DNA of 64,000 nucleotides from NCBI GenBank assembly GCA_041656295.1, contig JBBADV010000013.1, positions 6,988-70,987 of the forward strand, given 5' to 3'. Numbering within the stretch: position 1 is the stretch's first letter; the number at the start of each line of letters is the position of its first letter. Below the pieces are notes generated by a model. It worked only from the letters and a program-made list of their open reading frames with translations, was not told the DNA's origin and did not search any database. Shown here one piece after another: positions 26,193 to 35,288 of the stretch. The translations under genes and the position numbers were made by a program. This DNA comes from Kiritimatiellales bacterium (GTDB taxonomy: Bacteria; Verrucomicrobiota; Kiritimatiellia; Kiritimatiellales; Tichowtungiaceae).

Positions 26193-26573
26193 TTATAAAA
26201 CTCCACCCTGTTTTGATTTTTGCAAAATGGCACCGAAGATATTCATTAATTCCTGAGCTTCACGGGCCAGGGCATGTCTCTCTTCAGCCAGCTTTTTATC
26301 CTCAAATGATTCAATCAAATTAAGCCAGTAACGGCTTTCTTTTGCTTCTTTCCGGAAGATTTTAATCCGCATGATAAAATCTTTTTTGCTCAGCGAATCG
26401 TTCGCTTCAATGTAATTTGCACCGACTGAACCGGAAGAACGAACAAGCTGTTTCGAATCTTCATAATTAGGAATATCCTGTTTTAGTGCACGAACAAATC
26501 TACGTACAGATTTTGCAAACCCGAATGTCCGATCTTCAAGATCGTAAATTTTGGAATTTTGTTTTTCTGTCAT
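26193..26573 (-). CDS. Four-helix bundle protein (23S rRNA IVS / S23 family)
   Basis: A 126-residue helical protein of the family first seen in intervening sequences of 23S rRNA and found scattered in many genomes. Typical segments are YDLEDRTFGFAKSVRRFVR, the RSSGSVGANYIEAND motif (near 46) and SRYWLNLIESF (near 80). Function is unknown. It sits between leuC and leuD, interrupting that pair, and is bracketed by imperfect inverted repeats. The local sequence is more AT-rich than the leucine genes, as expected of a mobile cassette. Confidence 0.88.
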   Translation of the reverse strand: MTEKQNSKIYDLEDRTFGFAKSVRRFVRALKQDIPNYEDSKQLVRSSGSVGANYIEANDSLSKKDFIMRIKIFRKEAKESRYWLNLIESFEDKKLAEERHALAREAQELMNIFGAILQKSKQGGVL

Positions 26574-26577
26574 TTGA

Positions 26578-26612
26578 ATTTGTTTCGTACTTCGAAATTC
26601 AGGATTTCGAAT
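26578..26612. repeat. Right flank repeat of four-helix-bundle gene
   Basis: Read in reverse it begins AAATTCGAAATCCTGAATTT and ends in CGAAGTACGAAACAAATTC, matching in part the left flank at 26143-26180. Confidence 0.6.
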
Positions 26613-28014
26613 TTAACAACTCCCTGACATCCACAAAATGTCCGGCGACTGCCGCCGCCGCTGCCATTTGCGGACTGACCAGGTGCGTGCGCCCGCCCTT
26701 GCCCTGCCGTCCTTCAAAGTTACGGTTGGAGGTGGATGCACACCGTTCTTTTTCTCTCAGTTTATCCGGGTTCATCGCCAGGCACATGCTGCAGCCGGCA
26801 TAGCGCCACTCCGCGCCGGCATCAACGAAGATACGGTCAAGCCGCTCTTTTTCGGCAGCATAACGCACCGCTTCTGAGCCGGGCACAACCAGCATGCGAA
26901 TGCCGGGCGCCACCTTCTTGCCCTTCATCATTGCAGCGGCAGCGCGCAAATCCTGCAAACGCCCGTTCGTGCAGCTGCCGATAAATACAGTATCGATTTT
27001 GATATCGGTCATTTTCATGCCCGGCTCAAGCCCCATATAATCCAGCGCGGCACGCACGTCCGCCGGGCTGTATTCCGGCACAGCGTCGAGCTCCGGTACA
27101 GCGCCGGTGATGTCCGTTCCCATGCCGGGACTCGTTCCCCACGTTACCTGCGGCGCAAGATCGGTTACATCAATCGTCAGTTCATGATCAAATTCTGCAT
27201 TGTCGTCAGTAAAATATGTTTTCCACTCAGCAATCGCTTTTTCGAGCGCTTCACCTTTGGGTGCATAAACGCGGTTTCCGGACGCGATATAATCAAAGGT
27301 GATTTGATCGGGTGCAACCAGTCCGGCGCGCGCGCCGGCTTCAATGGCCATATTGCAAATCGTCAAACGGCCCTCCATCGGAAGCGTACGAATCGCTTCG
27401 CCGGTAAATTCAAATGCACAGCCGGTTGCGCCGGCGGTGCCGATTATGCTGATCAGTTTCAGCACCATATCTTTTGCCGTAACACCGGGCTGCAGTGTAC
27501 CGGTAAATTCAACACGAAACCCTTTCGGCTTTTTCTGGCGCAGGGTTTGCGTCGCTAAAACGTGCTCCACTTCCGACGTTCCAATACCGAATGCGATGGA
27601 ACCGAACGCACCGTGTGTTGCCGTGTGCGAGTCGCCGCAAACCACCGTCATTCCCGGCAGCACAATGCCCTGCTCCGGTCCGATAATATGAATTACCCCC
27701 TGCCGATCGTCACCGAGTCCAAACAGCGTTACGCCGGTTGTTGTGCAGTTTTCCGTCAGCGCGTCAATCTGCGCTTTTGCAACCGGATCGGTTACATTCA
27801 TGCGGTTTTCGTCCGTCGGCACATTATGATCCATCGTCGCAAACGTGCGGTCCGGCCGGCGCACGCTGCGCCCCGCAAGCCGGAGAGCTTCAAATGCCTG
27901 CGGGCTCGTTACCTCGTGCACCAGATGGCGATCGATATAAAGCAGCACTTCGCCGTTGCCAAGATCTTTAACAACGTGCGCATCCCAGATTTTGTCGAAC
28001 AGTGTTTTACTCAT
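26599..28014 (-). CDS. leuC: 3-isopropylmalate dehydratase large subunit
   Basis: Iron-sulfur aconitase-family subunit that isomerises 2- to 3-isopropylmalate. Conserved cluster cysteines are visible in IGSCTNGR (near 347) and YAGCSMC (near 407 and 410). The family N-terminus MSKTLFDKIWDAHVV and GDSHTATHGAFG (near 130) support the call; 471 residues is normal. An in-frame upstream extension of 60 codons has no family similarity and was trimmed. LeuD lies downstream on the same strand beyond a mobile small gene. Confidence 0.95.
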   Translation of the reverse strand: MSKTLFDKIWDAHVVKDLGNGEVLLYIDRHLVHEVTSPQAFEALRLAGRSVRRPDRTFATMDHNVPTDENRMNVTDPVAKAQIDALTENCTTTGVTLFGLGDDRQGVIHIIGPEQGIVLPGMTVVCGDSHTATHGAFGSIAFGIGTSEVEHVLATQTLRQKKPKGFRVEFTGTLQPGVTAKDMVLKLISIIGTAGATGCAFEFTGEAIRTLPMEGRLTICNMAIEAGARAGLVAPDQITFDYIASGNRVYAPKGEALEKAIAEWKTYFTDDNAEFDHELTIDVTDLAPQVTWGTSPGMGTDITGAVPELDAVPEYSPADVRAALDYMGLEPGMKMTDIKIDTVFIGSCTNGRLQDLRAAAAMMKGKKVAPGIRMLVVPGSEAVRYAAEKERLDRIFVDAGAEWRYAGCSMCLAMNPDKLREKERCASTSNRNFEGRQGKGGRTHLVSPQMAAAAAVAGHFVDVRELLNSKS

Positions 28015-28072
28015 AGCCGGTAAACATATAGGTTTACTCCGTATTGCATCAATGTAAAAGGAACAGCAAATT

Positions 28073-29320
28073 ATGAACGGATATCTGATTTTCATCCTCG
28101 CGCTGCTGATTTTTAACTGGCTGCTTTCGCTCGTTGTCGAAACCCTGAACCTCAAAGCGGCGCGGCCCGAAATTCCGGCGGAATTCACCGGCATTTATGA
28201 CGCCGAAAAATATGCCAAATCCCAGCGCTACCTGCGCGACAACACGCGCTTCGGTCAGCTGCAGGCTGCCATTATGCTGCCGCTCACCATTGCGTTCATC
28301 CTGCTGGGCGGATTCCGGTGGATCAACAACATCGCCGTTGCCGCCGCCGGCAGCATGATTTTGCAGGGGCTCATTTTTGGCGGGATTCTCCTGTTGATTG
28401 GACAGCTCGCCGGACTGCCGTTCAGTATTTACGACACCTTCGTCATTGAAGAGCGGTACGGCTTCAATAAAACCACCGCCAGAACATTCATCGCCGATCT
28501 GCTCAAAGGCTGGATGCTCACCCTCCTGCTCGGCGCACCGGTATTCGCGCTTGTGCTCTGGATTTTTTCCGCCGTGCCGTACGCCTGGTTCTGGGCGTGG
28601 GCGGCGCTCGCCGTTATTCAGATTTTTATTCTCTTCATCGCGCCGGCGGTCATTCTGCCGCTCTTTAACAAATTCACACCGCTCGAAGAGGGCGAACTCC
28701 GCACCGCGATTGAAAACTATGCCGCCGGACAGAACTATAAACTCAGCGGAATTTTTAAAATCGACGGCTCGCGCCGCTCCACCAAATCCAACGCCTACTT
28801 CACCGGCTTCGGCAAAACCAAACGCATCGCCCTCTTCGACACACTCATCGAAAAACACAGCACCAGTGAACTCGTTGCCGTTCTCGCTCACGAAATCGGA
28901 CACAGCAAACTCGGGCACATCAAAAAGAGTATTTTCATTTCACTCCTGTCATCGCTGCTCATGCTCTTCATCCTGTCGCTTTTTATCACGCAACAGGGAC
29001 TCTATGAAGCATTCGGGATTACCGGCGGCACACCGCTCTACGCCGGATTTATCTTTTTCGGATTTCTTTACACGCCCATCAGCATGCTTCTCGGCATCGC
29101 CGGCAGCATCCTCTCGCGCAAACATGAATATCAGTCTGATGCTTTTGCCGCCCAAACCACCGGGGACTCCGGTGCCCTGATCACCGCCCTAAAAAAACTC
29201 TCCGTCGACAACCTCTCCAACCTCACCCCGCACTGGCTGAAAGTATTTCTCCAATACTCCCACCCGCCCGTGCTGGAACGCATTCAAGCGTTGAGAAAAT
29301 GCCAGCGCATGTCGCCATAA
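28073..29320 (+). CDS. M48 family metallopeptidase (Ste24/CAAX protease 1-like)
   Basis: A 415-residue polytopic membrane zinc protease. N-terminal hydrophobic segments are followed by the FVIEERYGFNKTT motif (near 125), which is specific for the Ste24-like subgroup. The zinc motif is LAHEIGHSKLGH (near 278; HExxH), and the third ligand glutamate is in SRKHEYQSDAFA (near 350). Bacterial members work in membrane-protein quality control. The gene is divergent from leuC with a 58-bp gap, so the two promoters are close together. Confidence 0.92.
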   Translation: MNGYLIFILALLIFNWLLSLVVETLNLKAARPEIPAEFTGIYDAEKYAKSQRYLRDNTRFGQLQAAIMLPLTIAFILLGGFRWINNIAVAAAGSMILQGLIFGGILLLIGQLAGLPFSIYDTFVIEERYGFNKTTARTFIADLLKGWMLTLLLGAPVFALVLWIFSAVPYAWFWAWAALAVIQIFILFIAPAVILPLFNKFTPLEEGELRTAIENYAAGQNYKLSGIFKIDGSRRSTKSNAYFTGFGKTKRIALFDTLIEKHSTSELVAVLAHEIGHSKLGHIKKSIFISLLSSLLMLFILSLFITQQGLYEAFGITGGTPLYAGFIFFGFLYTPISMLLGIAGSILSRKHEYQSDAFAAQTTGDSGALITALKKLSVDNLSNLTPHWLKVFLQYSHPPVLERIQALRKCQRMSP

Positions 29321-29585
29321 AATCTTCAGCCAAAGCCCAGACAATGAATATGAACTGCGACCTGGAGCGATGATAGATTTTTCGCGTGACGGTGTGTTAT
29401 TCTGCGCCGCTGTTTAAGATACACACAGGCATTTTCCAGCCAAATGAAGCCGCTTATATAAGGCTTCATCACAGGGTTGTTGTTCCTTGCGATACTTGCG
29501 CGGCGGAATCACCGCAATGATGGATGCATCCCGAAGATGAACCTTGATAGAGCCGGCATCAGTTTTTCCGCCAAAACCAAAAATT

Positions 29586-30395
29586 TTATCCCAGTGCAAC
29601 GTCGAGCAGCATCATAACGGCAAAGCCGATCATGGCGCCCATGGTGGCAGTATCCGTATTTTTGTCGGATTGCGACTCAGGAATGAGCTCTTCAACGACG
29701 ACAAAAATCATGGCACCGGCGGCGAATGAAAGCGCATAGGGCAGAATCGGCTGCATATACATCACGGCCGCCGCGCCGGCAACGCCGGCGACGGGTTCAA
29801 CGATGCCGGACAGCTGTCCGTACCAGAAACATTTGAAACGCGACAGTCCTTCGCGCCGGAGCGGAACGGAAACCGCCGCGCCTTCAGGAAAGTTCTGAAT
29901 TCCAATTCCGATGCCGAGTGCGATCGCGCCGGCGAGCGAGGCCGCCGGAAGTCCCGATGCCACTGCGCCGAATGCGACGCCGACAGCAAGCCCTTCCGGA
30001 ATGTTGTGCAGTGTAATGGCGAGGATGAGCAGGATGCTCCGGCGCCATGAAGTCTCCGGTCCCTCGGGCTGTTCAGCGCCGGGATGCAGGTGCGGCAGAA
30101 TAATATCGATGCCGCGCAGAAAAAATCCGCCGAGCAGAAAACCGGTCACCGCCGGAATCCACGGAATATTTCCGGCGGCTCGCTCCATTTCAATCGCCGG
30201 TTCGAGCAGCGACCAGAAACTCGCGGCGATCATCACGCCTGCCGCAAACCCGAGCATCGCATTCAGAACCTGCCGGTTGATCGTTTTAAAAAAGAAAACC
30301 AGCGCCGCGCCGGCAGCGGTCATACCCCATGTAAACAGCGTTGCAATCAGCGCCTGAACAACCGGATGAATTTCAGTAAACCAATTTACGGTCAT
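29586..30395 (-). CDS. ZIP family metal transporter
   Basis: A 269-residue inner-membrane protein with eight hydrophobic segments. The metal-binding helices 4 and 5 carry HNIPEGLAVGV (near 135) and GIGIQNFPEGAAVSVPL (near 170), the ZIP signature. A short histidine-containing loop (PHLHPGAEQPEG) lies between helices 3 and 4. Such proteins bring Zn2+ or Fe2+ into the cytoplasm. A 265-bp stretch between the M48 gene and this one shows no gene. The Fic gene lies 12 bp upstream on the same strand and may be cotranscribed. Confidence 0.9.
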   Translation of the reverse strand: MTVNWFTEIHPVVQALIATLFTWGMTAAGAALVFFFKTINRQVLNAMLGFAAGVMIAASFWSLLEPAIEMERAAGNIPWIPAVTGFLLGGFFLRGIDIILPHLHPGAEQPEGPETSWRRSILLILAITLHNIPEGLAVGVAFGAVASGLPAASLAGAIALGIGIGIQNFPEGAAVSVPLRREGLSRFKCFWYGQLSGIVEPVAGVAGAAAVMYMQPILPYALSFAAGAMIFVVVEELIPESQSDKNTDTATMGAMIGFAVMMLLDVALG

Positions 30396-30407
30396 AATGA
30401 AGCCTTC

Positions 30408-31577
30408 TTATGAGTTGGGTGGTTCTATACCTTCATTTAAAATTGAAAGGTAGTCTGTATAACAAAAAATACGATTCCGTTTTTGTCCTGTTAATTCAGA
30501 AACGATGTGGAGTTTTTGCAAATGTTCAAATGTTTTATTTACGGTTGCTGAACTGAGGCCGATACCTTTCATGGCTGCAGTCGCAGTTAAAATCGGGCGG
30601 CGCAGAAGTTCATGATGAATTTGCAGTCCGGAGCCTGCGGCGCGTCCAAGCGTTTGGATTTTCTGCCGGTCCTCTTTTGCTAACGAATCAAGTTTTTGCA
30701 CGGTATCAACTGCCTGTCCGGCAACCGAGATGACGGCATCGGCAAAGAAATCCAGCCAGCTCTCCCAGTCACCTTTCAAGCGGACGTTCATTAAAAGGTC
30801 ATAATATGTTTGCCGGTGAAGCTTCAAATAAAGACTGAGATAAAGCATCGGTTCTTTTAGGGCGCCGCACTCGCAAAGAAGAAGCGTGATTAAGAGCCGG
30901 CCGAGCCGGCCGTTGCCGTCAAGAAACGGATGAATTGTTTCAAACTGAACATGCGCCAGCGCTGCTTTTAACAAAACGGGCGTTGGTTCCGGGTCATCCT
31001 GCAGAAACAGTTCCATTGCACCCATACATTCCGAAACGTTTTCCGGCGGCGGAGGAACAAACGCAGCATTCCCGGGACGGGTCCCCCCGATCCGGTTTTG
31101 TGAGCGCCGGAATTCCCCGGGTTGTTTTTCACTGCCACGTCCTTTTGACAGTAAACGTTCATGCACTTCCCGCAACAGACGCAAAGAAAGCGGGAAGCCT
31201 GAACGTAACCGCTCTAATCCATAGTTTAAGGCGGAAACATAATTACTGACTTCTGTCGTATCGTCTAAAGGGACGCCTGGAATCTCTTCGAGCTCATAAA
31301 GAAGAAGATCGGACAGCGAAGATTGTGTTCCTTCGATCATTGAAGATAGAACGGCCTCCTTCCGGACATACGTATAAAGAAATAAAGAAACATCCGGGAG
31401 CAGTAACGACACGCTGTCCAGTCGGCCGAGGGCAAGTAACGCATCGTCAAATTTTTTTCTCAGGTCCGCCGACCATTCGATCGGTGGTTCCGGCGGAAGT
31501 GGTGCCGGAATAAATGATTTAACCGTTTCTCCAGCGGTTGAAACCGGAACATAATGTCCTTGTATCATCCTGTTCAT
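30408..31577 (-). CDS. Fic-family protein with C-terminal winged helix
   Basis: A 389-residue Fic protein. The N-terminal part has the PAPLPPEPP...W segment typical of the Fic_N region, the inhibitory motif SSMIEGTQSS (near 80) and the catalytic motif HPFLDGNGRLGR (near 210). The C-terminal 80 residues contain a helix-turn-helix/winged-helix region (GIGLSSATVNKTFEHLQKL). Probable AMPylating enzyme with a transcriptional domain. A 36-bp inverted repeat overlaps its ribosome-binding site, and a second copy lies about 80 bp upstream, pointing to autoregulation. Confidence 0.9.
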   Translation of the reverse strand: MNRMIQGHYVPVSTAGETVKSFIPAPLPPEPPIEWSADLRKKFDDALLALGRLDSVSLLLPDVSLFLYTYVRKEAVLSSMIEGTQSSLSDLLLYELEEIPGVPLDDTTEVSNYVSALNYGLERLRSGFPLSLRLLREVHERLLSKGRGSEKQPGEFRRSQNRIGGTRPGNAAFVPPPPENVSECMGAMELFLQDDPEPTPVLLKAALAHVQFETIHPFLDGNGRLGRLLITLLLCECGALKEPMLYLSLYLKLHRQTYYDLLMNVRLKGDWESWLDFFADAVISVAGQAVDTVQKLDSLAKEDRQKIQTLGRAAGSGLQIHHELLRRPILTATAAMKGIGLSSATVNKTFEHLQKLHIVSELTGQKRNRIFCYTDYLSILNEGIEPPNS

Positions 31578-31579
31578 AT

Positions 31580-31615
31580 TTATCCTGAAATACCGAAATC
31601 ATTATTTTAGGATAA
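31580..31615. promoter_or_regulatory. Candidate Fic operator, proximal copy
   Basis: Inverted repeat with outer arms TTATCCTGAAATA and TATTTTAGGATAA. It covers the likely Shine-Dalgarno (AGGATAAAT before the ATG) of the Fic gene, so a bound protein would block expression. Confidence 0.55.
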
Positions 31616-31660
31616 TACATGAAAGTAAAATAAAAAATCGCGTTATTTTAGTTTTAGTGA

Positions 31661-31696
31661 TTATCCTAAAATACCGAAGTTTCTTATTTTAGGATG
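31661..31696. promoter_or_regulatory. Candidate Fic operator, distal copy
   Basis: Second copy, TTATCCTAAAATA with ACCGAAGTTTC between and TATTTTAGGAT. It overlaps the stop codon of secA. Two such boxes about 80 bp apart bracket the presumed Fic promoter. Confidence 0.55.
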
Positions 31697-34600
31697 CACC
31701 GCAGCATTTTTTGTATTTTTTGCCGCTGCCGCAGGGGCACGGGTCGTTGCGGCCGACCTGCTTATCGGCGCGGCGGATCGGTTGCGGTACCGGCGGCGCC
31801 CCGGCGCCGGGCGGAGCGTTATGTCCCGGAGCAGCACGCCCCTGCAGGGCGGCGTGCTGGCGCGCGGCGGCCAGCGCCGATGCATCCTGCTGCGTGCGGT
31901 TGCTGACCATCATTTTATTTAATGACTGCCAGAAACTTTGCAGCGCTTCCATCGACGAGCCGGTGCGGAAGATGTTCTGCGCGATTTCAGATTTGATGCG
32001 ATCCATCAGGTCGCCGAACAGGTTAAACGCTTCGCGCTTATATTCAACGAGCGGGTCGCGCTGTCCGTAGGCGCGCAGTCCGATTCCTTCGCGAAGGCTG
32101 TCCATATTGCGCAGATATTCCTGCCAGTGTTCGTCGACCGACTGCAAAATGATCATCTGTTCGATATGTTTAATGCGCTCCGGATCTTCCAGCGAAACTT
32201 TGAGCTCGTACGCTTCTTTGATGCGGCCGAACAGCAGCTCAACACGTGCTTCAGGTCCTTCCGGAATATCTTCGGCGCGCAGTCCGACCGGGAAGGTGGT
32301 GTTCGCCCAGCCGAGGAACTCTTCCGCCGGCGCGCCGGCGTTCTCTTCGATGATATCGGTAATGATGTCGTACAGTTCTTCGCGCGGATTTTCGCTGCGC
32401 AGCACAGTCTGCCGGAAACCGTAGATCACCTCGCGCTGCTGGTTCATCACATCGTCGTAGCGCAGGGTGTTTTTACGAATGCCGAAGTTCATCTGCTCAA
32501 CCCGCTGCTGCGCGCGCTCGATGGATTTATTCAGCCACGGGTGTTCAAGCACTTCGCCCTCTTCGATGCCGAGACGCGTCATAATATTTGAAATGCGGTC
32601 GGAACCGAACAGGCGCATCAGATCGTCCTCGAGCGAAACGTAGAAACGCGAAATTCCGGGGTCGCCCTGGCGCGCACAGCGCCCGCGCAGCTGACGGTCG
32701 ATCCGGCGCGCTTCGTGGCGCTCAGAACCGATCACATATAACCCGCACGGGCGTTCCGCCAGCAGTTTTTTCAACGCCTGCGAGCCTCCGGCGGGCGTGG
32801 AATTCAAACTAAGCGCTTTATCCTGAATCTGCTCTCTGCTCAGCCAGATCACACCGGCGCCGAGTTTAATGTCGGTTCCGCGTCCGGCCATATTGGTGGC
32901 AATGGTAATTGCACCGGGCTGACCGGCGAGCGCGACAATTTCCGCTTCGCGCGCGTGGTTTTTCGCATTCAGCACATTATGCGGAATGCCCTGCCGGTCG
33001 AGCATGCGGCTGATCACTTCAGACGTTTCCACCGTTGCCGTTCCAACGAGCACCGGCTGTTTGCGTTTGTGACAATCCTTAATCTGCTCAATCACCGCAT
33101 TATATTTTTCGCGTTTGGTTTTATAAATCTGGTCGTTGATATCGAGGCGGCGGATCGGACGGTTGGTTGGAATAACCACCACATCGAGTTTATAAATTTC
33201 GTGAAACTCGCCGGCCTCGGTTTCCGCCGTACCGGTCATGCCGGAAAGTTTTTCATACATGCGGAAATAGTTCTGAATGGTAATGGTTGCCAGTGTCTGC
33301 GTTTCGCGTTCGATCTTCACGCCCTCTTTCGCTTCCACCGCCTGATGCAAACCGTCGCTCCACCGGCGCCCGGCCATCAGCCGTCCGGTGAACGTATCGA
33401 CGATGATCACCTGATTGTCCTGCACAACATATTCCACATCTTTTTCATAAATGCAGTAGGCGCGGATCAACTGATTCACTGCATGAATGCGTTCACTGCG
33501 GTGTGCAAAATCGTCCTGCAGTTTCTGGCGCATCACCAGTTTTTCCTGCGGCGCGAGGCCGACGCGGCCTTCGAGTTCCGAAAGTTCCGTCGCGAGATCC
33601 GGCATCACAAAATGTTCCGGATCGTCCGGATTCAGCAGTTCACAGCCCTTATCTGTGAGACTCGCATCATGGCCCTTTTCGTCCACCGTAAAAAACAGCT
33701 CTTCGCGCAGTTCACGCGCCTCCTCTTTGTAGGAATCGGTGATCATCATATTGTTCACCTGCTCCAGCAGACGCCGGTGCGCCGGTTCTTCAATCAGTTT
33801 TGCCAGCTGCTTGTTTTTCGGCATGCCCTGATGAACCTGATATAATTTGCGCTGCGCCGCATCCTTATCGTCGCCGGCAAGCAGATCCTGCGCATCCTTC
33901 ATCAGACGCGTAACCAGATCCTGCTGACGGCGCACAAGGTTGCGAACCACCCCGTTCAGCGCACGGTACTGTTCGTCGGCAGAATAAGGCGCCGGGCCGG
34001 AAATAATCAGCGGCGTGCGCGCTTCATCAATCAGGATCGAGTCGATTTCGTCGACAATTGCATACTGATGGCCGCGCTGCTGCACCATATCCTGAACGCG
34101 CATTGCCATGTTGTCGCGCAGATAATCAAAACCGAATTCGCTGTTGGTGCCGTACGTGATATCGCAGTCATACTGCTCGCGCCGGTCCGGCGGCGGCATC
34201 ATGCTTTTCAGACAGCCGACGGTGAGGCCGAGATATTTGTACACATGCCCCATCCACGCCGAGTCGCGTTCCGCCAGGAAGTCGTTCGTTGTCACAACGT
34301 GTACCCCTTTGCCGGCGAGCGCGTTCAGATACACCGGCAGCGTCGCCACCAGCGTTTTCCCCTCCCCCGTCATCATTTCGGCAATCTTGCCCTGATGCAG
34401 AACCATGCCGCCGATCAACTGCACATCGAACGGCACCATATCCCATGTCAGATCATGACCGGAGACATGCACCGTTGTGCCGCACAAACGCCGGCACGCA
34501 TTTTTCACCGCCGCAAACGCCTCGCAAAGAATGTTATCTACGGTTTCGCCGTTTTGCAGGCGCTGCTGAAACTCGCCGGTTTTAGCTTTCAGCGCCTCCT

Positions 34601-34718
34601 CGGAAAGCGACTGATATTCCGCTTCAAGTTCATTAATCCGCTGCACCAGCGGCATCATCTTTTTAATGTCCCGATCGTTCTTCGAGCCGAAAATCTTTTT
34701 CAAAAGTGCGTTCACCAT
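31689..34718 (-). CDS. secA: Preprotein translocase ATPase SecA
   Basis: Motor of the Sec pathway that drives secretory proteins through SecYEG. The N-terminus NALLKKIFGSKNDRDIKK is typical; Walker A is MTGEGKTLVA (near 116), the DEAD-like box VDEIDSILIDEARTP (near 222) and helicase motif GRGTDIKLG (near 617). The C-terminal linker is proline-rich and ends in the SEC-C zinc motif CPCGSGKKYKKCC. The length of 1009 is somewhat above average because of the linker region. It is presumably essential here, since this organism exports PEP-CTERM proteins, sulfatases and lipoproteins. Confidence 0.96.
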   Translation of the reverse strand: MVNALLKKIFGSKNDRDIKKMMPLVQRINELEAEYQSLSEEALKAKTGEFQQRLQNGETVDNILCEAFAAVKNACRRLCGTTVHVSGHDLTWDMVPFDVQLIGGMVLHQGKIAEMMTGEGKTLVATLPVYLNALAGKGVHVVTTNDFLAERDSAWMGHVYKYLGLTVGCLKSMMPPPDRREQYDCDITYGTNSEFGFDYLRDNMAMRVQDMVQQRGHQYAIVDEIDSILIDEARTPLIISGPAPYSADEQYRALNGVVRNLVRRQQDLVTRLMKDAQDLLAGDDKDAAQRKLYQVHQGMPKNKQLAKLIEEPAHRRLLEQVNNMMITDSYKEEARELREELFFTVDEKGHDASLTDKGCELLNPDDPEHFVMPDLATELSELEGRVGLAPQEKLVMRQKLQDDFAHRSERIHAVNQLIRAYCIYEKDVEYVVQDNQVIIVDTFTGRLMAGRRWSDGLHQAVEAKEGVKIERETQTLATITIQNYFRMYEKLSGMTGTAETEAGEFHEIYKLDVVVIPTNRPIRRLDINDQIYKTKREKYNAVIEQIKDCHKRKQPVLVGTATVETSEVISRMLDRQGIPHNVLNAKNHAREAEIVALAGQPGAITIATNMAGRGTDIKLGAGVIWLSREQIQDKALSLNSTPAGGSQALKKLLAERPCGLYVIGSERHEARRIDRQLRGRCARQGDPGISRFYVSLEDDLMRLFGSDRISNIMTRLGIEEGEVLEHPWLNKSIERAQQRVEQMNFGIRKNTLRYDDVMNQQREVIYGFRQTVLRSENPREELYDIITDIIEENAGAPAEEFLGWANTTFPVGLRAEDIPEGPEARVELLFGRIKEAYELKVSLEDPERIKHIEQMIILQSVDEHWQEYLRNMDSLREGIGLRAYGQRDPLVEYKREAFNLFGDLMDRIKSEIAQNIFRTGSSMEALQSFWQSLNKMMVSNRTQQDASALAAARQHAALQGRAAPGHNAPPGAGAPPVPQPIRRADKQVGRNDPCPCGSGKKYKKCCGAS

Positions 34719-34791
34719 GCGTAATACTCCGTAAAAATTAAAATTTAACCACGGAATATACTAAAATACACGGAAAATCTATGTGAAGAAT

Positions 34792-34916
34792 TTAATCGCG
34801 ATGCATCCGGGATCTCAATCTAGCAGGATTCCGGCGGTGGTGCATAACGGCTGTAATAATCAGCGTGTCCGGTTTGATTTTAAAAATGATATCGGAAGGA
34901 AATAAACAGTGATCAT
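34792..34916 (-). pseudogene. ParE/RelE-type toxin remnant with internal deletion
   Basis: The ATG overlaps the antitoxin stop (ATGA) and starts MITVYFLP, a typical ParE N-terminus, but that frame soon stops. One frame over, the sequence continues FPSDIIFKIKPDTLIITAVMHHRRNP, a classic C-terminus of ParE toxins. The middle of the toxin (about 60 residues) is missing, so this is a decayed partner of the adjacent antitoxin. Confidence 0.7.
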
Positions 34917-35152
34917 TTCAGCACGGCATACGCATTGTTAAATACATCGCCTGCCGGGCGCAGAGAAATCGTACCGGTTTCAATTTCATGGCTGCGCCTA
35001 CGAATTTCTGCCCGCCATGCCGGAGAAATGTCCGTTTCCGCTGCCGCATCTAAACTTTCGAGCAGTTTTTCGGCAACGAAAGCACGAAGTTGAACAGGTA
35101 ATTTCAACGCGTCGGTGATGAGTGTATCTGTGGCAGGATTCATATAAAGCAA
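34913..35152 (-). CDS. Addiction-module antitoxin (TIGR02574-like)
   Basis: A 79-residue protein resembling putative addiction-module components that pair with ParE/RelE toxins: LITDALKLPVQLRAFVAEKLLESLD followed by a WRAEIRRRSHEIETG segment. The partner toxin downstream has an internal deletion, so the antitoxin is an orphan. A start three codons in (MNPATDT) is equally good. It stands alone between secA and the AT-rich methyltransferase cassette and may mark an older mobile-element boundary. Confidence 0.75.
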   Translation of the reverse strand: MLYMNPATDTLITDALKLPVQLRAFVAEKLLESLDAAAETDISPAWRAEIRRRSHEIETGTISLRPAGDVFNNAYAVLK

Positions 35153-35215
35153 ACGATAGGGTTCTGCTCGTTTCCAGTCAAGGGGACAAACCGGAATGAT
35201 TCTACATTTTATTGT

Positions 35216-35261
35216 ATATTTTTAAAATATATCTTGATTTTCACATACCTTTATATATACA
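35216..35261 (+). promoter_or_regulatory. Possible promoter of the methyltransferase cassette
   Basis: A perfect dyad ATATTTT-T-AAAATAT overlaps the upstream side of a TTGATT hexamer, and TATACA follows 16 bp later. An AAGG Shine-Dalgarno and ATG lie shortly downstream. The dyad may be an operator; the region is very AT-rich, so chance matches are likely. Confidence 0.35.
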
Positions 35262-35288
35262 TATTCAAAATATAAGGTAATTACATAT

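Noticed and set aside
28049..28918. Minus-strand open frame of about 289 codons
   Set aside because: Antisense to the M48 protease gene, whose HExxH motif and topology are clear.
32955..33845. Plus-strand open frame of about 296 codons
   Set aside because: Antisense to secA; high phenylalanine and histidine composition is typical of a shadow frame.
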